From an uncultured Lachnospiraceae bacterium (GTDB taxonomy: Bacteria > Bacillota > Clostridia > Lachnospirales > Lachnospiraceae): a stretch of DNA of 64,000 nt. The stretch lies in contig CATKXE010000001.1 of assembly GCA_949840465.1 (NCBI GenBank), positions 1 through 64,000 of the forward strand, written 5' to 3'. Under the pieces are notes generated by a model, which did not search any database, had not been told where the DNA came from, and was given only the letters and a program-made list of their open reading frames with translations. Position 1 is the stretch's first letter. Every line of letters begins with the position of its first letter. Positions 44,433 through 54,428 of this stretch are shown in pieces. A program made the position numbers and the translations under genes.

Positions 44433-47400
44433 TTATACTCGGTTTTCAATAGTCTTTTCGACTACTTTTACCCGCTTTTCCCCAAACTGGTTCCTAAGCC
44501 GGCCAAGAATCTGGGGGGTGATCGTAATGTTCCTGTTTCCGGGCAGCCTTTTGATTGCCTGTTCCGCCTGACAGTAGATCACCACCTGATCGCTGCCCTC
44601 AACGTCCGCCAGATGCGCATACACCGCCTGCTCGTTTTCCAGATAAGACGCTTTGTCCGGAAATTGAATCCACAGTTCCCGTATCTTCTTTTCAAAAGGA
44701 ATAACAGATTCACAGATGAGTTTGCTGGGCCGGTCGTCCTCCTCTGAAACCCGGCCTTTGATAAATACCTTCTGATCCAGCTCCAGAAGCGCCCGGTTTC
44801 TCTCATAGTCCTTTGGGAACACCACGATCTCCATGGTTCCCAGAAGATCCTCCACCGTGACAAATGCCATCATCTGGTTTTTCTTTGTAGACTTTACGGT
44901 TTTGTCCGTAATCATGCCGCCCACGGTCTCTCTGGCGCCGTCATGCACCTTGGGCCGCCCGGACTCTTCATCCGGCTGAAAATCTGCCGTGGTGACGGAA
45001 ATATTTTTCCGCCACATCTCTTCATAATCATCCAGAGGATGTCCGCTGATATAGATGCCCAGCACTTCTTTTTCGAAGGCAAGCATATTTTCCCTGGCAT
45101 ATTCTCCCACATCCGGCATCTTGATCTCAAACTGGCTTTTCTCTTCCTTCCCCACAAGTTCATACAATGTCATCTGCCCGCTCATGGCGTATTTTTTTTC
45201 CTGATTCACATGTTCCAGAATCTGGAGGTAGATGCTCATAAACTGCTTGCGGGTTCCCTCCAGACAGTCGAGCGCTCCTGCCTTGATCAGATTTTCAATC
45301 ACTTTTTTGTTCAGCGTATCCTTCATGGACATACGGGTGATAAAATCCTCCAGATTTTTGAATGCCCCGTACTCCTCACGATCCGCCACGATTTCCCCGA
45401 TGACCTGTTTGCCGATGCTTTTGATGGCGGCAAGCCCATAGCGGATCTGTCCCTCATCCACGGAAAAGTCCGCATATCCCCGGTTAATGTCCGGCGGCAG
45501 GATCTGCATATCCATATGGCGGCAGGCGTAGACATATTCCGCCACCTTAGAAGGATTCTCAATCACGGACGTCATCAGGGCCGCCATAAATTCCACCGGA
45601 TAATAGTATTTTAAAAATGCGGTCTGATAGGCAACCACCGCATAGGCTGCGGCATGTGACTTATTAAATGCATATTTTGCAAAATCAATCATCTCATCAT
45701 AGATCTTATTCGCGGTCTTCTCATCAATCCCGTTTTTCACGCAGCCGGGCACATGGGTGGCTTCGTCCCCAAAGACAAAAGTCTGCCTTTCCTTACGCAT
45801 AACCTCGCCTTTTTTCTTGGACATAGCGCGCCGCAGCAAATCGCTTCGGCCCATCGTATACCCCGCCAGATCCCGCACGATCTGCATAACCTGTTCCTGA
45901 TACACGATACAGCCATAGGTAGGGGACAGGATGGGTTCTAACTGGGGGCAGTCATAGGTGATGGAGCCCGCCCCGTTCTTCCCCTTGATATACCGGGGAA
46001 TAAAATCCATGGGGCCTGGACGGTACAGGGCAATCCCGGCGGTAATATCTTCCAGGCTGTGAGGCTTTAATTCTTTCATGAACCCCTTCATTCCAGGGCT
46101 TTCTATCTGGAAGATGCCGTCCGTCTTCCCTGTTCCAATATAGTCAAGAACCGCCTTATCATCATAATCAATCGCATCCATATCAAGATCCGGCGCTTTC
46201 TGCCGTACCATCTTCACTGCGTTCTGAATCACCGTGAGTGTGCGCAGCCCCAGGAAATCCATTTTCAAAAGCCCCAGTTCTTCCAACGTGGTCATAGTAA
46301 ACTGCGTGACAAGGGAACCGTCCTGGGCGCGCGCGAGAGGCACGTACTCATCCGCAGGCTTCTGGCAGATGACTACCCCTGCCGCATGCATGGAACTGTG
46401 CCTGGGAAGCCCTTCCAGACGCCTGGCCATATCAATAACATTCTTCACCTGCTCGTCCGTCTCATACGTCCTTCTAAGCTCCGGATTCATCTCCAATGCC
46501 TTTGAGATCGTAATATTCAATTCTTTTGGGATCATCTTCGAGATGGAATCTACGAATGCATAGGGCAGGTCCATCACCCGTCCCACATCCCGGATCACGT
46601 TCCTTGCCGCCATTGTTCCGAATGTCACGATCTGCACCACCCGTTCCTTACCGTATTTGCGCACCACATAATCAATGACTTCCTGCCGCCGCTCGTAACA
46701 GAAATCCACATCAATATCAGGCATGGAAACGCGTTCCGGGTTCAGGAAACGCTCAAACAGAAGCTGATAGCGCAATGGGTCTATATCCGTGATCCCCAGG
46801 CAGTAGGACACGATGCTCCCGGCCGCCGACCCACGCCCCGGCCCTACCGGAATCCCGTTGTCCTTTGCATATTTGATAAAATCCCAAACAATCAGGAAAT
46901 AGTCCACATACCCCATGTTTTTGATCGTATCCAGCTCATAATGAAGCCGTTCCTGATTTTCTGCGGCTCTGTCGCCGTACCGGCTCTCCAGGCCTTCATA
47001 GCATAATCTGTTCAGGTATTCCCAGGAAGTCAACCCGTCCGGCACGTCGTACCGGGGCAGCTTTGTCACGCCAAACTCGATCTCCACATGGCAGCGGTCG
47101 GCAATCCGCTGGGTATTCTCCACTGCCTGCCGCGCATAGGGGAACAGCGCTTCCATCTCCTCCGGTGATTTCACATAATACTGCCCGCCCTCGTAGCGCA
47201 TCCGGTTTTCGTCGGAAAGTTTTTTTGCAGTCTGGATGCACAGCAGGATGTCATGCGCCTTCTCATCATCCGCATAGGTATAATGTACGTCGTTGGTGGC
47301 CACCAGCTCAATCCCTGATTCTTCCGACATCTGCAGCAGACGTTGGTTCACCAGGGCCTGCTCCGGTATGCCGTGATCCTGAAGCTCCAGAAAATAATTT

Positions 47401-47906
47401 CCTTTCCCGAAGATATCCTGATATTCCAACGCCTTTTCCCTGGCATCCTCATATAACCCCCGGGCCAGATACCGCTGCACTTCCCCTGCAAGGCATGCGC
47501 TCAGGGCGATGATCCCTTCGTGGTATTTACGCAGAAGATCTTTATCCACACGCGGCTTATAATAATATCCGTCCACGAACCCTTTGGATACGATCTTCAT
47601 CAGGTTGGAATATCCCTGATTGTTCTCCGCCAAAAGGACAAGATGATAGTAGCGGTCATCCCCTCCGGTAAGCTCCCTGTCAAATCTGGAATTCGGCGCC
47701 ACATAGACCTCGCATCCCAAAACAGGGTTAATGCCGGCTTTTTTGGCCTCCCTGTAAAAATCGATCACACCGTACATCACTCCATGATCCGTGATGGCAG
47801 CGCTGTCCATTCCCAGTTCCTTTACTCTTGCAACATATTCTGTTATCTTATTCGAACCGTCCAGAAGGCTGTATTCCGTATGGACGTGTAAATGTACAAA
47901 ACCCAT
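44433..47906 (-). CDS. dnaE: DNA polymerase III subunit alpha (DnaE1 type)
   Basis: PHP domain MGFVHLHVHTEYSLLDG, PDIDVDFCYERR, OB-fold C-terminus. Confidence 0.97.
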   Translation of the reverse strand: MGFVHLHVHTEYSLLDGSNKITEYVARVKELGMDSAAITDHGVMYGVIDFYREAKKAGINPVLGCEVYVAPNSRFDRELTGGDDRYYHLVLLAENNQGYSNLMKIVSKGFVDGYYYKPRVDKDLLRKYHEGIIALSACLAGEVQRYLARGLYEDAREKALEYQDIFGKGNYFLELQDHGIPEQALVNQRLLQMSEESGIELVATNDVHYTYADDEKAHDILLCIQTAKKLSDENRMRYEGGQYYVKSPEEMEALFPYARQAVENTQRIADRCHVEIEFGVTKLPRYDVPDGLTSWEYLNRLCYEGLESRYGDRAAENQERLHYELDTIKNMGYVDYFLIVWDFIKYAKDNGIPVGPGRGSAAGSIVSYCLGITDIDPLRYQLLFERFLNPERVSMPDIDVDFCYERRQEVIDYVVRKYGKERVVQIVTFGTMAARNVIRDVGRVMDLPYAFVDSISKMIPKELNITISKALEMNPELRRTYETDEQVKNVIDMARRLEGLPRHSSMHAAGVVICQKPADEYVPLARAQDGSLVTQFTMTTLEELGLLKMDFLGLRTLTVIQNAVKMVRQKAPDLDMDAIDYDDKAVLDYIGTGKTDGIFQIESPGMKGFMKELKPHSLEDITAGIALYRPGPMDFIPRYIKGKNGAGSITYDCPQLEPILSPTYGCIVYQEQVMQIVRDLAGYTMGRSDLLRRAMSKKKGEVMRKERQTFVFGDEATHVPGCVKNGIDEKTANKIYDEMIDFAKYAFNKSHAAAYAVVAYQTAFLKYYYPVEFMAALMTSVIENPSKVAEYVYACRHMDMQILPPDINRGYADFSVDEGQIRYGLAAIKSIGKQVIGEIVADREEYGAFKNLEDFITRMSMKDTLNKKVIENLIKAGALDCLEGTRKQFMSIYLQILEHVNQEKKYAMSGQMTLYELVGKEEKSQFEIKMPDVGEYARENMLAFEKEVLGIYISGHPLDDYEEMWRKNISVTTADFQPDEESGRPKVHDGARETVGGMITDKTVKSTKKNQMMAFVTVEDLLGTMEIVVFPKDYERNRALLELDQKVFIKGRVSEEDDRPSKLICESVIPFEKKIRELWIQFPDKASYLENEQAVYAHLADVEGSDQVVIYCQAEQAIKRLPGNRNITITPQILGRLRNQFGEKRVKVVEKTIENRV

Positions 47907-48021
47907 GCTCCACCTCTTTTTTTCAACAAAACCTGATCGGACGTAATCCCTCCCCGCAGGGGCATGTATTATGGGACGCCCTTTGAGTATACTTTACTTG
48001 GAAAGCCTGCTATTATGAAAA

Positions 48022-48077
48022 CAGGGCGGCTCCTTTTTAAGAACCACCCTGCCGTCTGCTTTTTAAGATGGCAGACG
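48022..48077. terminator. Two tandem hairpins with identical CTTTTTAAGA loops
   Basis: CAGGGCGGCTCCTTTTTAAGAACCACCCTG and CGTCTGCTTTTTAAGATGGCAGACG. Confidence 0.55.
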
Positions 48078-48129
48078 CCCGCTGCCACACGCAAATGCAC
48101 GCACACGAATCTGCCGGTGAGCGATAGAC

Positions 48130-48366
48130 TTATTCCCCATTGATCATAAATCCGATCAACCGGTCTGTGTCTTCCTTTTCATATGCGATGATCTCCAGTT
48201 CCGGGATCTCGCCGTTGGAAAAGATATTAGCCATGGATACATACTGTGAAAGCTTGGACTTCAGATTCAGCCTGTCCCCTTCTCCTGTCACCAGTTCTAC
48301 CTTGCCTTTACATTCATCGACTGCCTTAAAGAATGCGTCTATATCCGTGATGTTCTGTACCTTCAT
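48130..48366 (-). CDS. Small conserved hypothetical protein (78 aa)
   Basis: ORF with RBS GGAGG upstream; MKVQNITDIDAFFKAVDECKGKVELVTGEGDRLNLKSKLSQYV. Confidence 0.7.
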   Translation of the reverse strand: MKVQNITDIDAFFKAVDECKGKVELVTGEGDRLNLKSKLSQYVSMANIFSNGEIPELEIIAYEKEDTDRLIGFMINGE

Positions 48367-48648
48367 AATCTGTTACCTCCTTATTTTTGTAACCAATTTA
48401 CACACCAAAGTGATCGCCTGTCTGTTACGCTATCATTATACATCTTTTTTTTAGGAATGCAATCTTTTTTTCCCGGCCGTACAAAAATCCATGCAATACT
48501 TATTGAAAGCTTCTCCATTTGCAGGAAAATTTATTTGCCGAAATCCATGGAGTATGCTATACTAACAACATTGAAAGCATTCGCATCTTAATCTGTTTTT
48601 TCCTGAAGATGCAGTCTACTACTAAGAGAAGTTCAAGGAGGGAATCTG

Positions 48649-49569
48649 ATGAGATTAATAACACGTTCTGATTTTGATGGTTTAGCTTGCGGTGCATTGC
48701 TGTTGGAGGCAGGAATCATTGACAGTTGGAAATTTGCACATCCGAAGGATATCCAGGACGGTCTGGTGGAAGTTACCGAGAATGACTGTCTGGCCAACGT
48801 ACCTTTCGTGGAAGGCTGCGGATTATGGTTTGACCATCATTCCAGCGAGCATGAAAGGCTGGAGTTGGAAGGAAAGTATAAGGGCGAGAGCCGTCTTACC
48901 CCTTCCTGCGCAAGGATCATCTACGAGTATTATGGGGGAAAGGAAAAGTTTCCTCAGTTCGACGAACTGATGGAAGCTGTAGACAAGGTGGACTCCGGGA
49001 ACCTGACCATCGATGAAGTGATGAATCCCACAGGTTGGATTCTGGTCGGTTTTCTGATGGATCCCCGGACCGGTCTGGGCAGATGGAGACAGTTCTCTAT
49101 TTCCAACTATCAGCTGATGGAAAAGCTGATGGATGCCTGCCGCACCATGAGTACCCACGATATTCTGGAACTTCCGGATGTGCAGGAGCGTATTGAGATC
49201 TACAACGAACAGACAGAAAAATTCAAAAAAATGGTATCGGAATATACCACGGTAAAGGGCAATGTGATCATCACCGATTTAAGAAAAGTGGAACCTATTT
49301 ATACCGGTAACCGTTTCATGATCTACAGCATGTATCCAGAGCAGAATGTATCCGCATGGATCGTCAGCGGACGGGGCGGAAAAGGCTGCTCCGCGGCGGT
49401 GGGTTACAGCATCCTCAACAGGACGGCAACTCTGGATGTGGGAAGCCTGATGTTAAAGTACAACGGCGGCGGACATAAGAAAGTGGGAACCTGCCAGTTC
49501 AGCGATGAAACTATGGATACAGAACTTCCGAAGATGCTGGATGAACTCTGCGAGATGGCAAATCAATAA
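48649..49569 (+). CDS. DHH family phosphoesterase (exopolyphosphatase-like)
   Basis: RSDFDGLACGALL, FDHHSSEH, C-terminal GGGHKKVGTC DHHA1 motif. Confidence 0.9.
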   Translation: MRLITRSDFDGLACGALLLEAGIIDSWKFAHPKDIQDGLVEVTENDCLANVPFVEGCGLWFDHHSSEHERLELEGKYKGESRLTPSCARIIYEYYGGKEKFPQFDELMEAVDKVDSGNLTIDEVMNPTGWILVGFLMDPRTGLGRWRQFSISNYQLMEKLMDACRTMSTHDILELPDVQERIEIYNEQTEKFKKMVSEYTTVKGNVIITDLRKVEPIYTGNRFMIYSMYPEQNVSAWIVSGRGGKGCSAAVGYSILNRTATLDVGSLMLKYNGGGHKKVGTCQFSDETMDTELPKMLDELCEMANQ

Positions 49570-49613
49570 TATATGGACAATCTGCCGAAAAGGGCAGGAA
49601 AAAACAAAACAGA

Positions 49614-49659
49614 GGCAGCCGGTTCTATCCGCACCGCATAGCGGACAGGACCGGCTGCC
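49614..49659 (+). terminator. Hairpin terminator
   Basis: GGCAGCCGGT...ACCGGCTGCC. Confidence 0.7.
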
Positions 49660-49717
49660 CTTATTATTCCGTTCCCTGTTTGCATTGTCAGACCGCAGGA
49701 CGGCACTTAAGATCATA

Positions 49718-49735
49718 TCTTACAGTTTTGTAAGA
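49718..49735. promoter_or_regulatory. BceR-type operator TCTTACA-N4-TGTAAGA
   Basis: Perfect 7-4-7 inverted repeat upstream of the BceAB-like genes. Confidence 0.65.
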
Positions 49736-49837
49736 TGTACATCCCGAAATGTAAGCTGATTCGATGGCTGAATGGTTTTCTTTTTTGTATGATACTTTCA
49801 GAAACATTACATTGTAAAAAAGCAGGAGGAATCATAA

Positions 49838-50644
49838 ATGAGTATATTGGAAGTAGACGGATTGAAGAAAACATATACTACCCGGTTTGGGGGAAATAAG
49901 GTGGAAGCATTAAAGAAAGTGTCCTTCAGTGTGGAAGAAGGGGAGTATGTGGCAATCATGGGTGAGAGCGGTTCCGGGAAGACCACACTCCTCAATATTC
50001 TGGCGGCGCTGGATAAGCCGACCGGGGGCGTCGTAAAGCTGGACGGATGGGATTTTTCAAAAATAAAGGAGTCTGCGGTGGCTGCATTCAGGCGGGATAA
50101 TCTGGGGGTTGTGTTTCAGGATTTTAACCTGCTGGATACATTTTCTCTGGAGGACAACATCTATCTGCCGTTGGTGCTGGCGGGGAAACACCATTCGGAA
50201 ATGAGCCTGAGGCTTGCGCCCATAGCCATGCAGCTGGGGATCACGGATCTGTTGAAAAAATACCCTTACGAGGTGTCCGGCGGCCAGAAACAGCGGGCCG
50301 CGGTAGCAAGAGCCCTGATCACGAATCCGCGTCTGGTACTGGCGGATGAGCCCACCGGTGCTTTGGACTCCAATGCGATGGAAGAACTGCTGCGGTTGTT
50401 TGGCGAGATCAACCAGAACGGCCAGACCATCCTGATGGTGACGCACTCTGTGAAAGCGGCAAGCCATGCGGGGCGGGTACTGTTCATCAGGGACGGGGAG
50501 GTATTCCATCAAATCTACCGCGGGAACAACACGAATGAACAGATGTATCAGAAAATCTCCGATACCCTGACCATGCTGACCACGAAAACTTCATGGCAGG
50601 AGGGCAAACTGGCAGGAAAAGCGGAAGGGGGCAGAAAATCATGA
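49838..50644 (+). CDS. BceA-like ABC transporter ATPase
   Basis: GESGSGKTTLLNILAALDKPTGG, VSGGQKQRAAVARALI; followed by a FtsX-type permease. Confidence 0.92.
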   Translation: MSILEVDGLKKTYTTRFGGNKVEALKKVSFSVEEGEYVAIMGESGSGKTTLLNILAALDKPTGGVVKLDGWDFSKIKESAVAAFRRDNLGVVFQDFNLLDTFSLEDNIYLPLVLAGKHHSEMSLRLAPIAMQLGITDLLKKYPYEVSGGQKQRAAVARALITNPRLVLADEPTGALDSNAMEELLRLFGEINQNGQTILMVTHSVKAASHAGRVLFIRDGEVFHQIYRGNNTNEQMYQKISDTLTMLTTKTSWQEGKLAGKAEGGRKS

Positions 50645-52746
50645 AAAAAATATTTTATCCAAGGCTGGCGTGGATGGGAATCTGGAAAAATAAACGCCTT
50701 TACATCCCCTACATCCTGGCAGGCATGGGGATGGCCATGATGTTTTATATTGTAGCATTTTTAAATACCAGCGAAGTGCTCCTGTCTATTCCCGGCGGTA
50801 ATATCCTTCAGGAGATGATGGGCATGGGGCTTTCGGTTATTACCGTATTTTCTCTGCTCTTTTTGTTCTACACCAATTCCTTTCTTAACCGCAGAAGGAA
50901 GAAGGAATTCGGCCTTTATAATATTCTGGGCATGGGAAAATGGAACCTTGCCCGGATCCTGGTGTGGGAAAGCCTGATAAGCGCCGGTCTTTCGCTGGCG
51001 GGCGGACTTGTTTCCGGAATTGTATTTTCCAAATTTGCGGAGCTGGGCATGGTCAACCTCCTCCATGGGGAAATCACATTTTTGCTCACCATTGGGACAA
51101 AAGCGGTTATTGAAACCTTGAAGCGGTTTTCAGTGATATTCCTGCTTCTTTTGCTCTGTACTTTATGGCAGATCCATAAAGCCAGTCCGATGGAACTGCT
51201 CCACAGTGAAAATGCGGGTGAAAAGCCGCCCAGGGCAAACTGGCTGCTTGCATTGGCGGGCGCGGCCATTCTGGGGACGGCGTATTATATGGCAGTCTCC
51301 ATCAAAGAGCCGGTGGATGCCATGCTCTGGTTTTTCGTGGCTGTCATCATGGTGATCCTTGCCACATATTTATTATTCATTGCGGGTTCCGTGGCGATAT
51401 GCAGGCTTTTGCAGAAGAACAAGAATTATTACTATAAGACGAACCACTTTGTGTCCGTATCCTCCATGGTGTACCGCATGAAGCGCAACGGCGCAGGGCT
51501 TGCATCCATCTGTATCCTCTGTACCATGGTGCTTGTGATGGTGTCAGGCACGGCCTGCCTGTATATCGGGACGGAGGACGGCCTGCGCAGCCGGTATCCG
51601 AGAAATATCAATCTGGATATATCGGCGGGCAGTCCGGAATTTCTGGAAAGTGGGACATTTGATGCAGTCCGGGAGCTTGTGCGCCGGACAATCGAGGAGC
51701 AGGGCGCTTTGGATGCACACGGAAAACTTTCGGATGAAAAAAATACGGCAGAAAAGGGAAAAACGAAAGCGGAAAACATATTGGACTACCGTACCGCGGA
51801 ATTTGCAGGATATGTGGACGACGGCAAGATTTATACGGATGATTTCGGGGAGTTGGCATTTCAGGTCAGGTCCTATGCCAAAAGCTGGCAGATCTTTGTA
51901 GTTCCGGTAGAAGATTATAACGACTTGATGGGGGCGGACGAAACCCTCGAACCCGGAGAAGCCCTCCTCTATACAACGAAGTCAGAATATGAAAAAGATA
52001 CGGTCACTCTGAACGGGGAGAAGACCCTGAAAATAAAGAAAGTGGTTCCGGATTTTGTGGACAACGGAGTGGATGCCATGCAGATCATCCCGTCCATGTA
52101 TCTTTTTGTGCCGGATCTTCCAGAGGTTATCAGCCCCTTAGAAGAACTGGTTACGGACAGGGGGACTCCTGTTCTGGGGCTGCATTGGATTTATGGATTT
52201 GATCTGGACTGTAAAGATGAAGTACAGATTCAGATTCAGGATCAACTCCACACGGCATTATCGCAGATGCTGGAATCGGCAGAAAACAGTATGGGCCTGG
52301 CCTTTTCCTGCGAGGGTGCTGCAAAGGAGCGTGCGGGGTTCTACGGACTGTACGGAGGATTGTTCTTCTTGGGGATCCTGCTGGGCATCGTATTTGTATT
52401 TGCCGCAGTACTGATTATCTACTATAAACAGATATCCGAAGGGTATGAGGACCAGTCCCGGTTTGAGATCATGCAGAAAGTGGGCATGACGCAGAAAGAG
52501 GTGAGGCAAAGCATTAATTCTCAGGTGCTGACTGTATTTTTCCTTCCGCTTTTTATGGCCGGGGTACATCTGGCCTTTGCGTTCCCTTTGATGCAGAAAA
52601 TGCTGCTGCTGTTCAGCCTGACGAATATGAAACTGATAATCGGTGTAACGGTGGTATGCTTTCTGATCTTCGCACTGTTCTATATGCTGGTGTACCGGAT
52701 CACATCGAGAGGGTATTACCATATCGTAAGATCCGGCGCCGACTGA
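50641..52746 (+). CDS. BceB-like FtsX family ABC permease
   Basis: Start overlaps the ATPase stop by 4 bp; multiple TMs, large extracellular domain, SINSQVLTVFFLPLFMAGVHLAFAFPL. Confidence 0.9.
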   Translation: MKKIFYPRLAWMGIWKNKRLYIPYILAGMGMAMMFYIVAFLNTSEVLLSIPGGNILQEMMGMGLSVITVFSLLFLFYTNSFLNRRRKKEFGLYNILGMGKWNLARILVWESLISAGLSLAGGLVSGIVFSKFAELGMVNLLHGEITFLLTIGTKAVIETLKRFSVIFLLLLLCTLWQIHKASPMELLHSENAGEKPPRANWLLALAGAAILGTAYYMAVSIKEPVDAMLWFFVAVIMVILATYLLFIAGSVAICRLLQKNKNYYYKTNHFVSVSSMVYRMKRNGAGLASICILCTMVLVMVSGTACLYIGTEDGLRSRYPRNINLDISAGSPEFLESGTFDAVRELVRRTIEEQGALDAHGKLSDEKNTAEKGKTKAENILDYRTAEFAGYVDDGKIYTDDFGELAFQVRSYAKSWQIFVVPVEDYNDLMGADETLEPGEALLYTTKSEYEKDTVTLNGEKTLKIKKVVPDFVDNGVDAMQIIPSMYLFVPDLPEVISPLEELVTDRGTPVLGLHWIYGFDLDCKDEVQIQIQDQLHTALSQMLESAENSMGLAFSCEGAAKERAGFYGLYGGLFFLGILLGIVFVFAAVLIIYYKQISEGYEDQSRFEIMQKVGMTQKEVRQSINSQVLTVFFLPLFMAGVHLAFAFPLMQKMLLLFSLTNMKLIIGVTVVCFLIFALFYMLVYRITSRGYYHIVRSGAD

Positions 52747-52749
52747 ATA

Positions 52750-52778
52750 TTGACAAACACAGTTCTGTAAGATAGTAT
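52750..52778 (+). promoter_or_regulatory. SigmaA-like promoter for ahcY containing a BceR-box-like half-palindrome
   Basis: TTGACA-N17-TAGTAT; spacer contains ACACAGTTCTGTAAGA. Confidence 0.75.
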
Positions 52779-52788
52779 AGTAAATGTC

Positions 52789-52878
52789 CGGCATTGGCTT
52801 TTTAGCCGTTGCCGGGCGGATACGAAGGAATGCGTATCGCAGATTCTATCAGTGATGACAGGACAGACGACCATCACT
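52789..52878 (+). ncRNA. Candidate structured 5' leader of ahcY (three stem-loops)
   Basis: CGGCATTGGCT-TTTT-AGCCGTTGCCG; GATACG-N8-CGTATC; AGTGATG-N14-CATCACT. Confidence 0.45.
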
Positions 52879-52936
52879 CTAATAAAAATTCGGCTGGGAA
52901 AAATTGCACGGACGTGCAAAAAAGGAGAGATGGAAA

Positions 52937-54184
52937 ATGAACAGTGAAATCAGAGACATTAGCCTGGCTGAATCAGGCGAGCAGAAAATTGAATGGGTAA
53001 AGAGGAACTGCGATCTTCTGCGCACTTTGGAGGATGAATTTGGCAAGACAAAGCCTTTTGAGGGAAAGAAGATTACACTTTCCGTACATCTGGAGGCGAA
53101 GACGGCATATCTGTGCAAGGTGCTGGCAGCAGGCGGAGCCAGGATGTATGTGACAGGCTCCAATCCGCTTTCCACACAGGACGACGTGGCTGCGGCCCTG
53201 GTAAAAGCAGGTTTGGAGGTTCACGCATGGTATGGGGCGACAGAGGAAGAATACAATTCCCATATCCGTGCAGTACTCCTGGCAGGGCCGAATATCATCA
53301 TCGACGACGGCGGCGATCTGGTTCATATGGTCCATACCGAGATGCAGGAACTGATTCCGGCTATTTTAGGCGGCTGTGAGGAAACGACCACGGGCATCAT
53401 CCGTCTGGAGGCGATGAACAGGGCGGGCCAGCTGAAATTCCCTATGATCCGCGTCAACAATGCGCAGTGCAAACATTTCTTTGACAACAGATACGGGACA
53501 GGCCAGTCCGTATGGGACGGTATCATGCGTACCACAAACCTGATCGTCGCAGGCAAGATCGTGGTGGTGGCCGGCTATGGCTGGTGCGGCAAGGGTGTTT
53601 CGATGAGGGCAAAGGGAATGGGAGCCAAAGTCATCGTAACAGAGATCGACCCGGTAAAAGCCATTGAAGCCGTGATGGATGGATTTGATGTGATGCCCAT
53701 GAAAGAGGCGGCGAAGCTGGGCGACTTCTTTGTGACAGTGACAGGCTGCGATAAGGTGATTGACGAAGAAGATTTTCTGGAGATGAAGGACGGTGCAATC
53801 CTCTGTAATGCAGGCCATTTTGACTGTGAGATCCATATGGCAGGACTGCGCGCCATGGCTGTAGAGACCAAAGAGATGCGCAGGAACATTCAAGGCTATA
53901 AGCTGTCTAACGGCAGATGGCTCTGTGTTCTGGCAGAGGGGCGCCTGGTGAACTTAGCGGCAGGAGACGGACATCCGGCTGAGATCATGGACATGAGCTT
54001 TGCAATTCAGGCTCTTTCCGCAAAATATCTGGTGGAACATGGAAAAGGGATGACAGAAATGCTGATTGACGTTCCAGATGAGATTGATGCCGACGTGGCC
54101 GCCAGGAAACTCCGTTTCCTCGGCAAAGAGATCGACACACTGACCCCGGAGCAGGAGGCGTATCTGAACAAGTCTCTGGTATAA
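52937..54184 (+). CDS. ahcY: Adenosylhomocysteinase
   Basis: TGSNPLSTQDDVAAAL, VVAGYGWCGKGVSMRAKGMGAKVIVTEIDP, CNAGHFDCEI. Confidence 0.92.
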   Translation: MNSEIRDISLAESGEQKIEWVKRNCDLLRTLEDEFGKTKPFEGKKITLSVHLEAKTAYLCKVLAAGGARMYVTGSNPLSTQDDVAAALVKAGLEVHAWYGATEEEYNSHIRAVLLAGPNIIIDDGGDLVHMVHTEMQELIPAILGGCEETTTGIIRLEAMNRAGQLKFPMIRVNNAQCKHFFDNRYGTGQSVWDGIMRTTNLIVAGKIVVVAGYGWCGKGVSMRAKGMGAKVIVTEIDPVKAIEAVMDGFDVMPMKEAAKLGDFFVTVTGCDKVIDEEDFLEMKDGAILCNAGHFDCEIHMAGLRAMAVETKEMRRNIQGYKLSNGRWLCVLAEGRLVNLAAGDGHPAEIMDMSFAIQALSAKYLVEHGKGMTEMLIDVPDEIDADVAARKLRFLGKEIDTLTPEQEAYLNKSLV

Positions 54185-54268
54185 ACCGGATGAATTTAAG
54201 GTATAAAATGACTCAGTGCCAATGATACAATATGAGCCTAAAAGCCATATGATAGTGAAGCGAAAAGT

Positions 54269-54300
54269 CAAAGACCCCGCGGCAAGCTGCGGGGTCTTTG
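54269..54300 (+). terminator. Hairpin terminator / repeat-family hairpin
   Basis: CAAAGACCCCGCGGC-AA-GCTGCGGGGTCTTTG. Confidence 0.75.
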
Positions 54301-54326
54301 GTCTACACTCCGTTTCGGTCGTTGCT
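54286..54326. repeat. Dispersed intergenic repeat, copy D
   Basis: 36/41 identical to 547..587; followed by TCGCGGGAAT as in copies B and C. Confidence 0.8.
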
Positions 54327-54428
54327 TCGCGGGAATAAATTATACCTAAAAGGTTGACAAGAGCACTTTTTCACTTTAAAGTATAGAAATACAGGAAATT
54401 ATTTTTATTTTGATAAAAGGAGCTGAAG

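Noticed and set aside
52781-52936. SAM-I or SAH riboswitch before ahcY
   Set aside because: Helices are present but I do not see the conserved SAM-I (CTTATC...GGTGGAGGGA) or SAH riboswitch sequences; kept only as an unknown structured leader.
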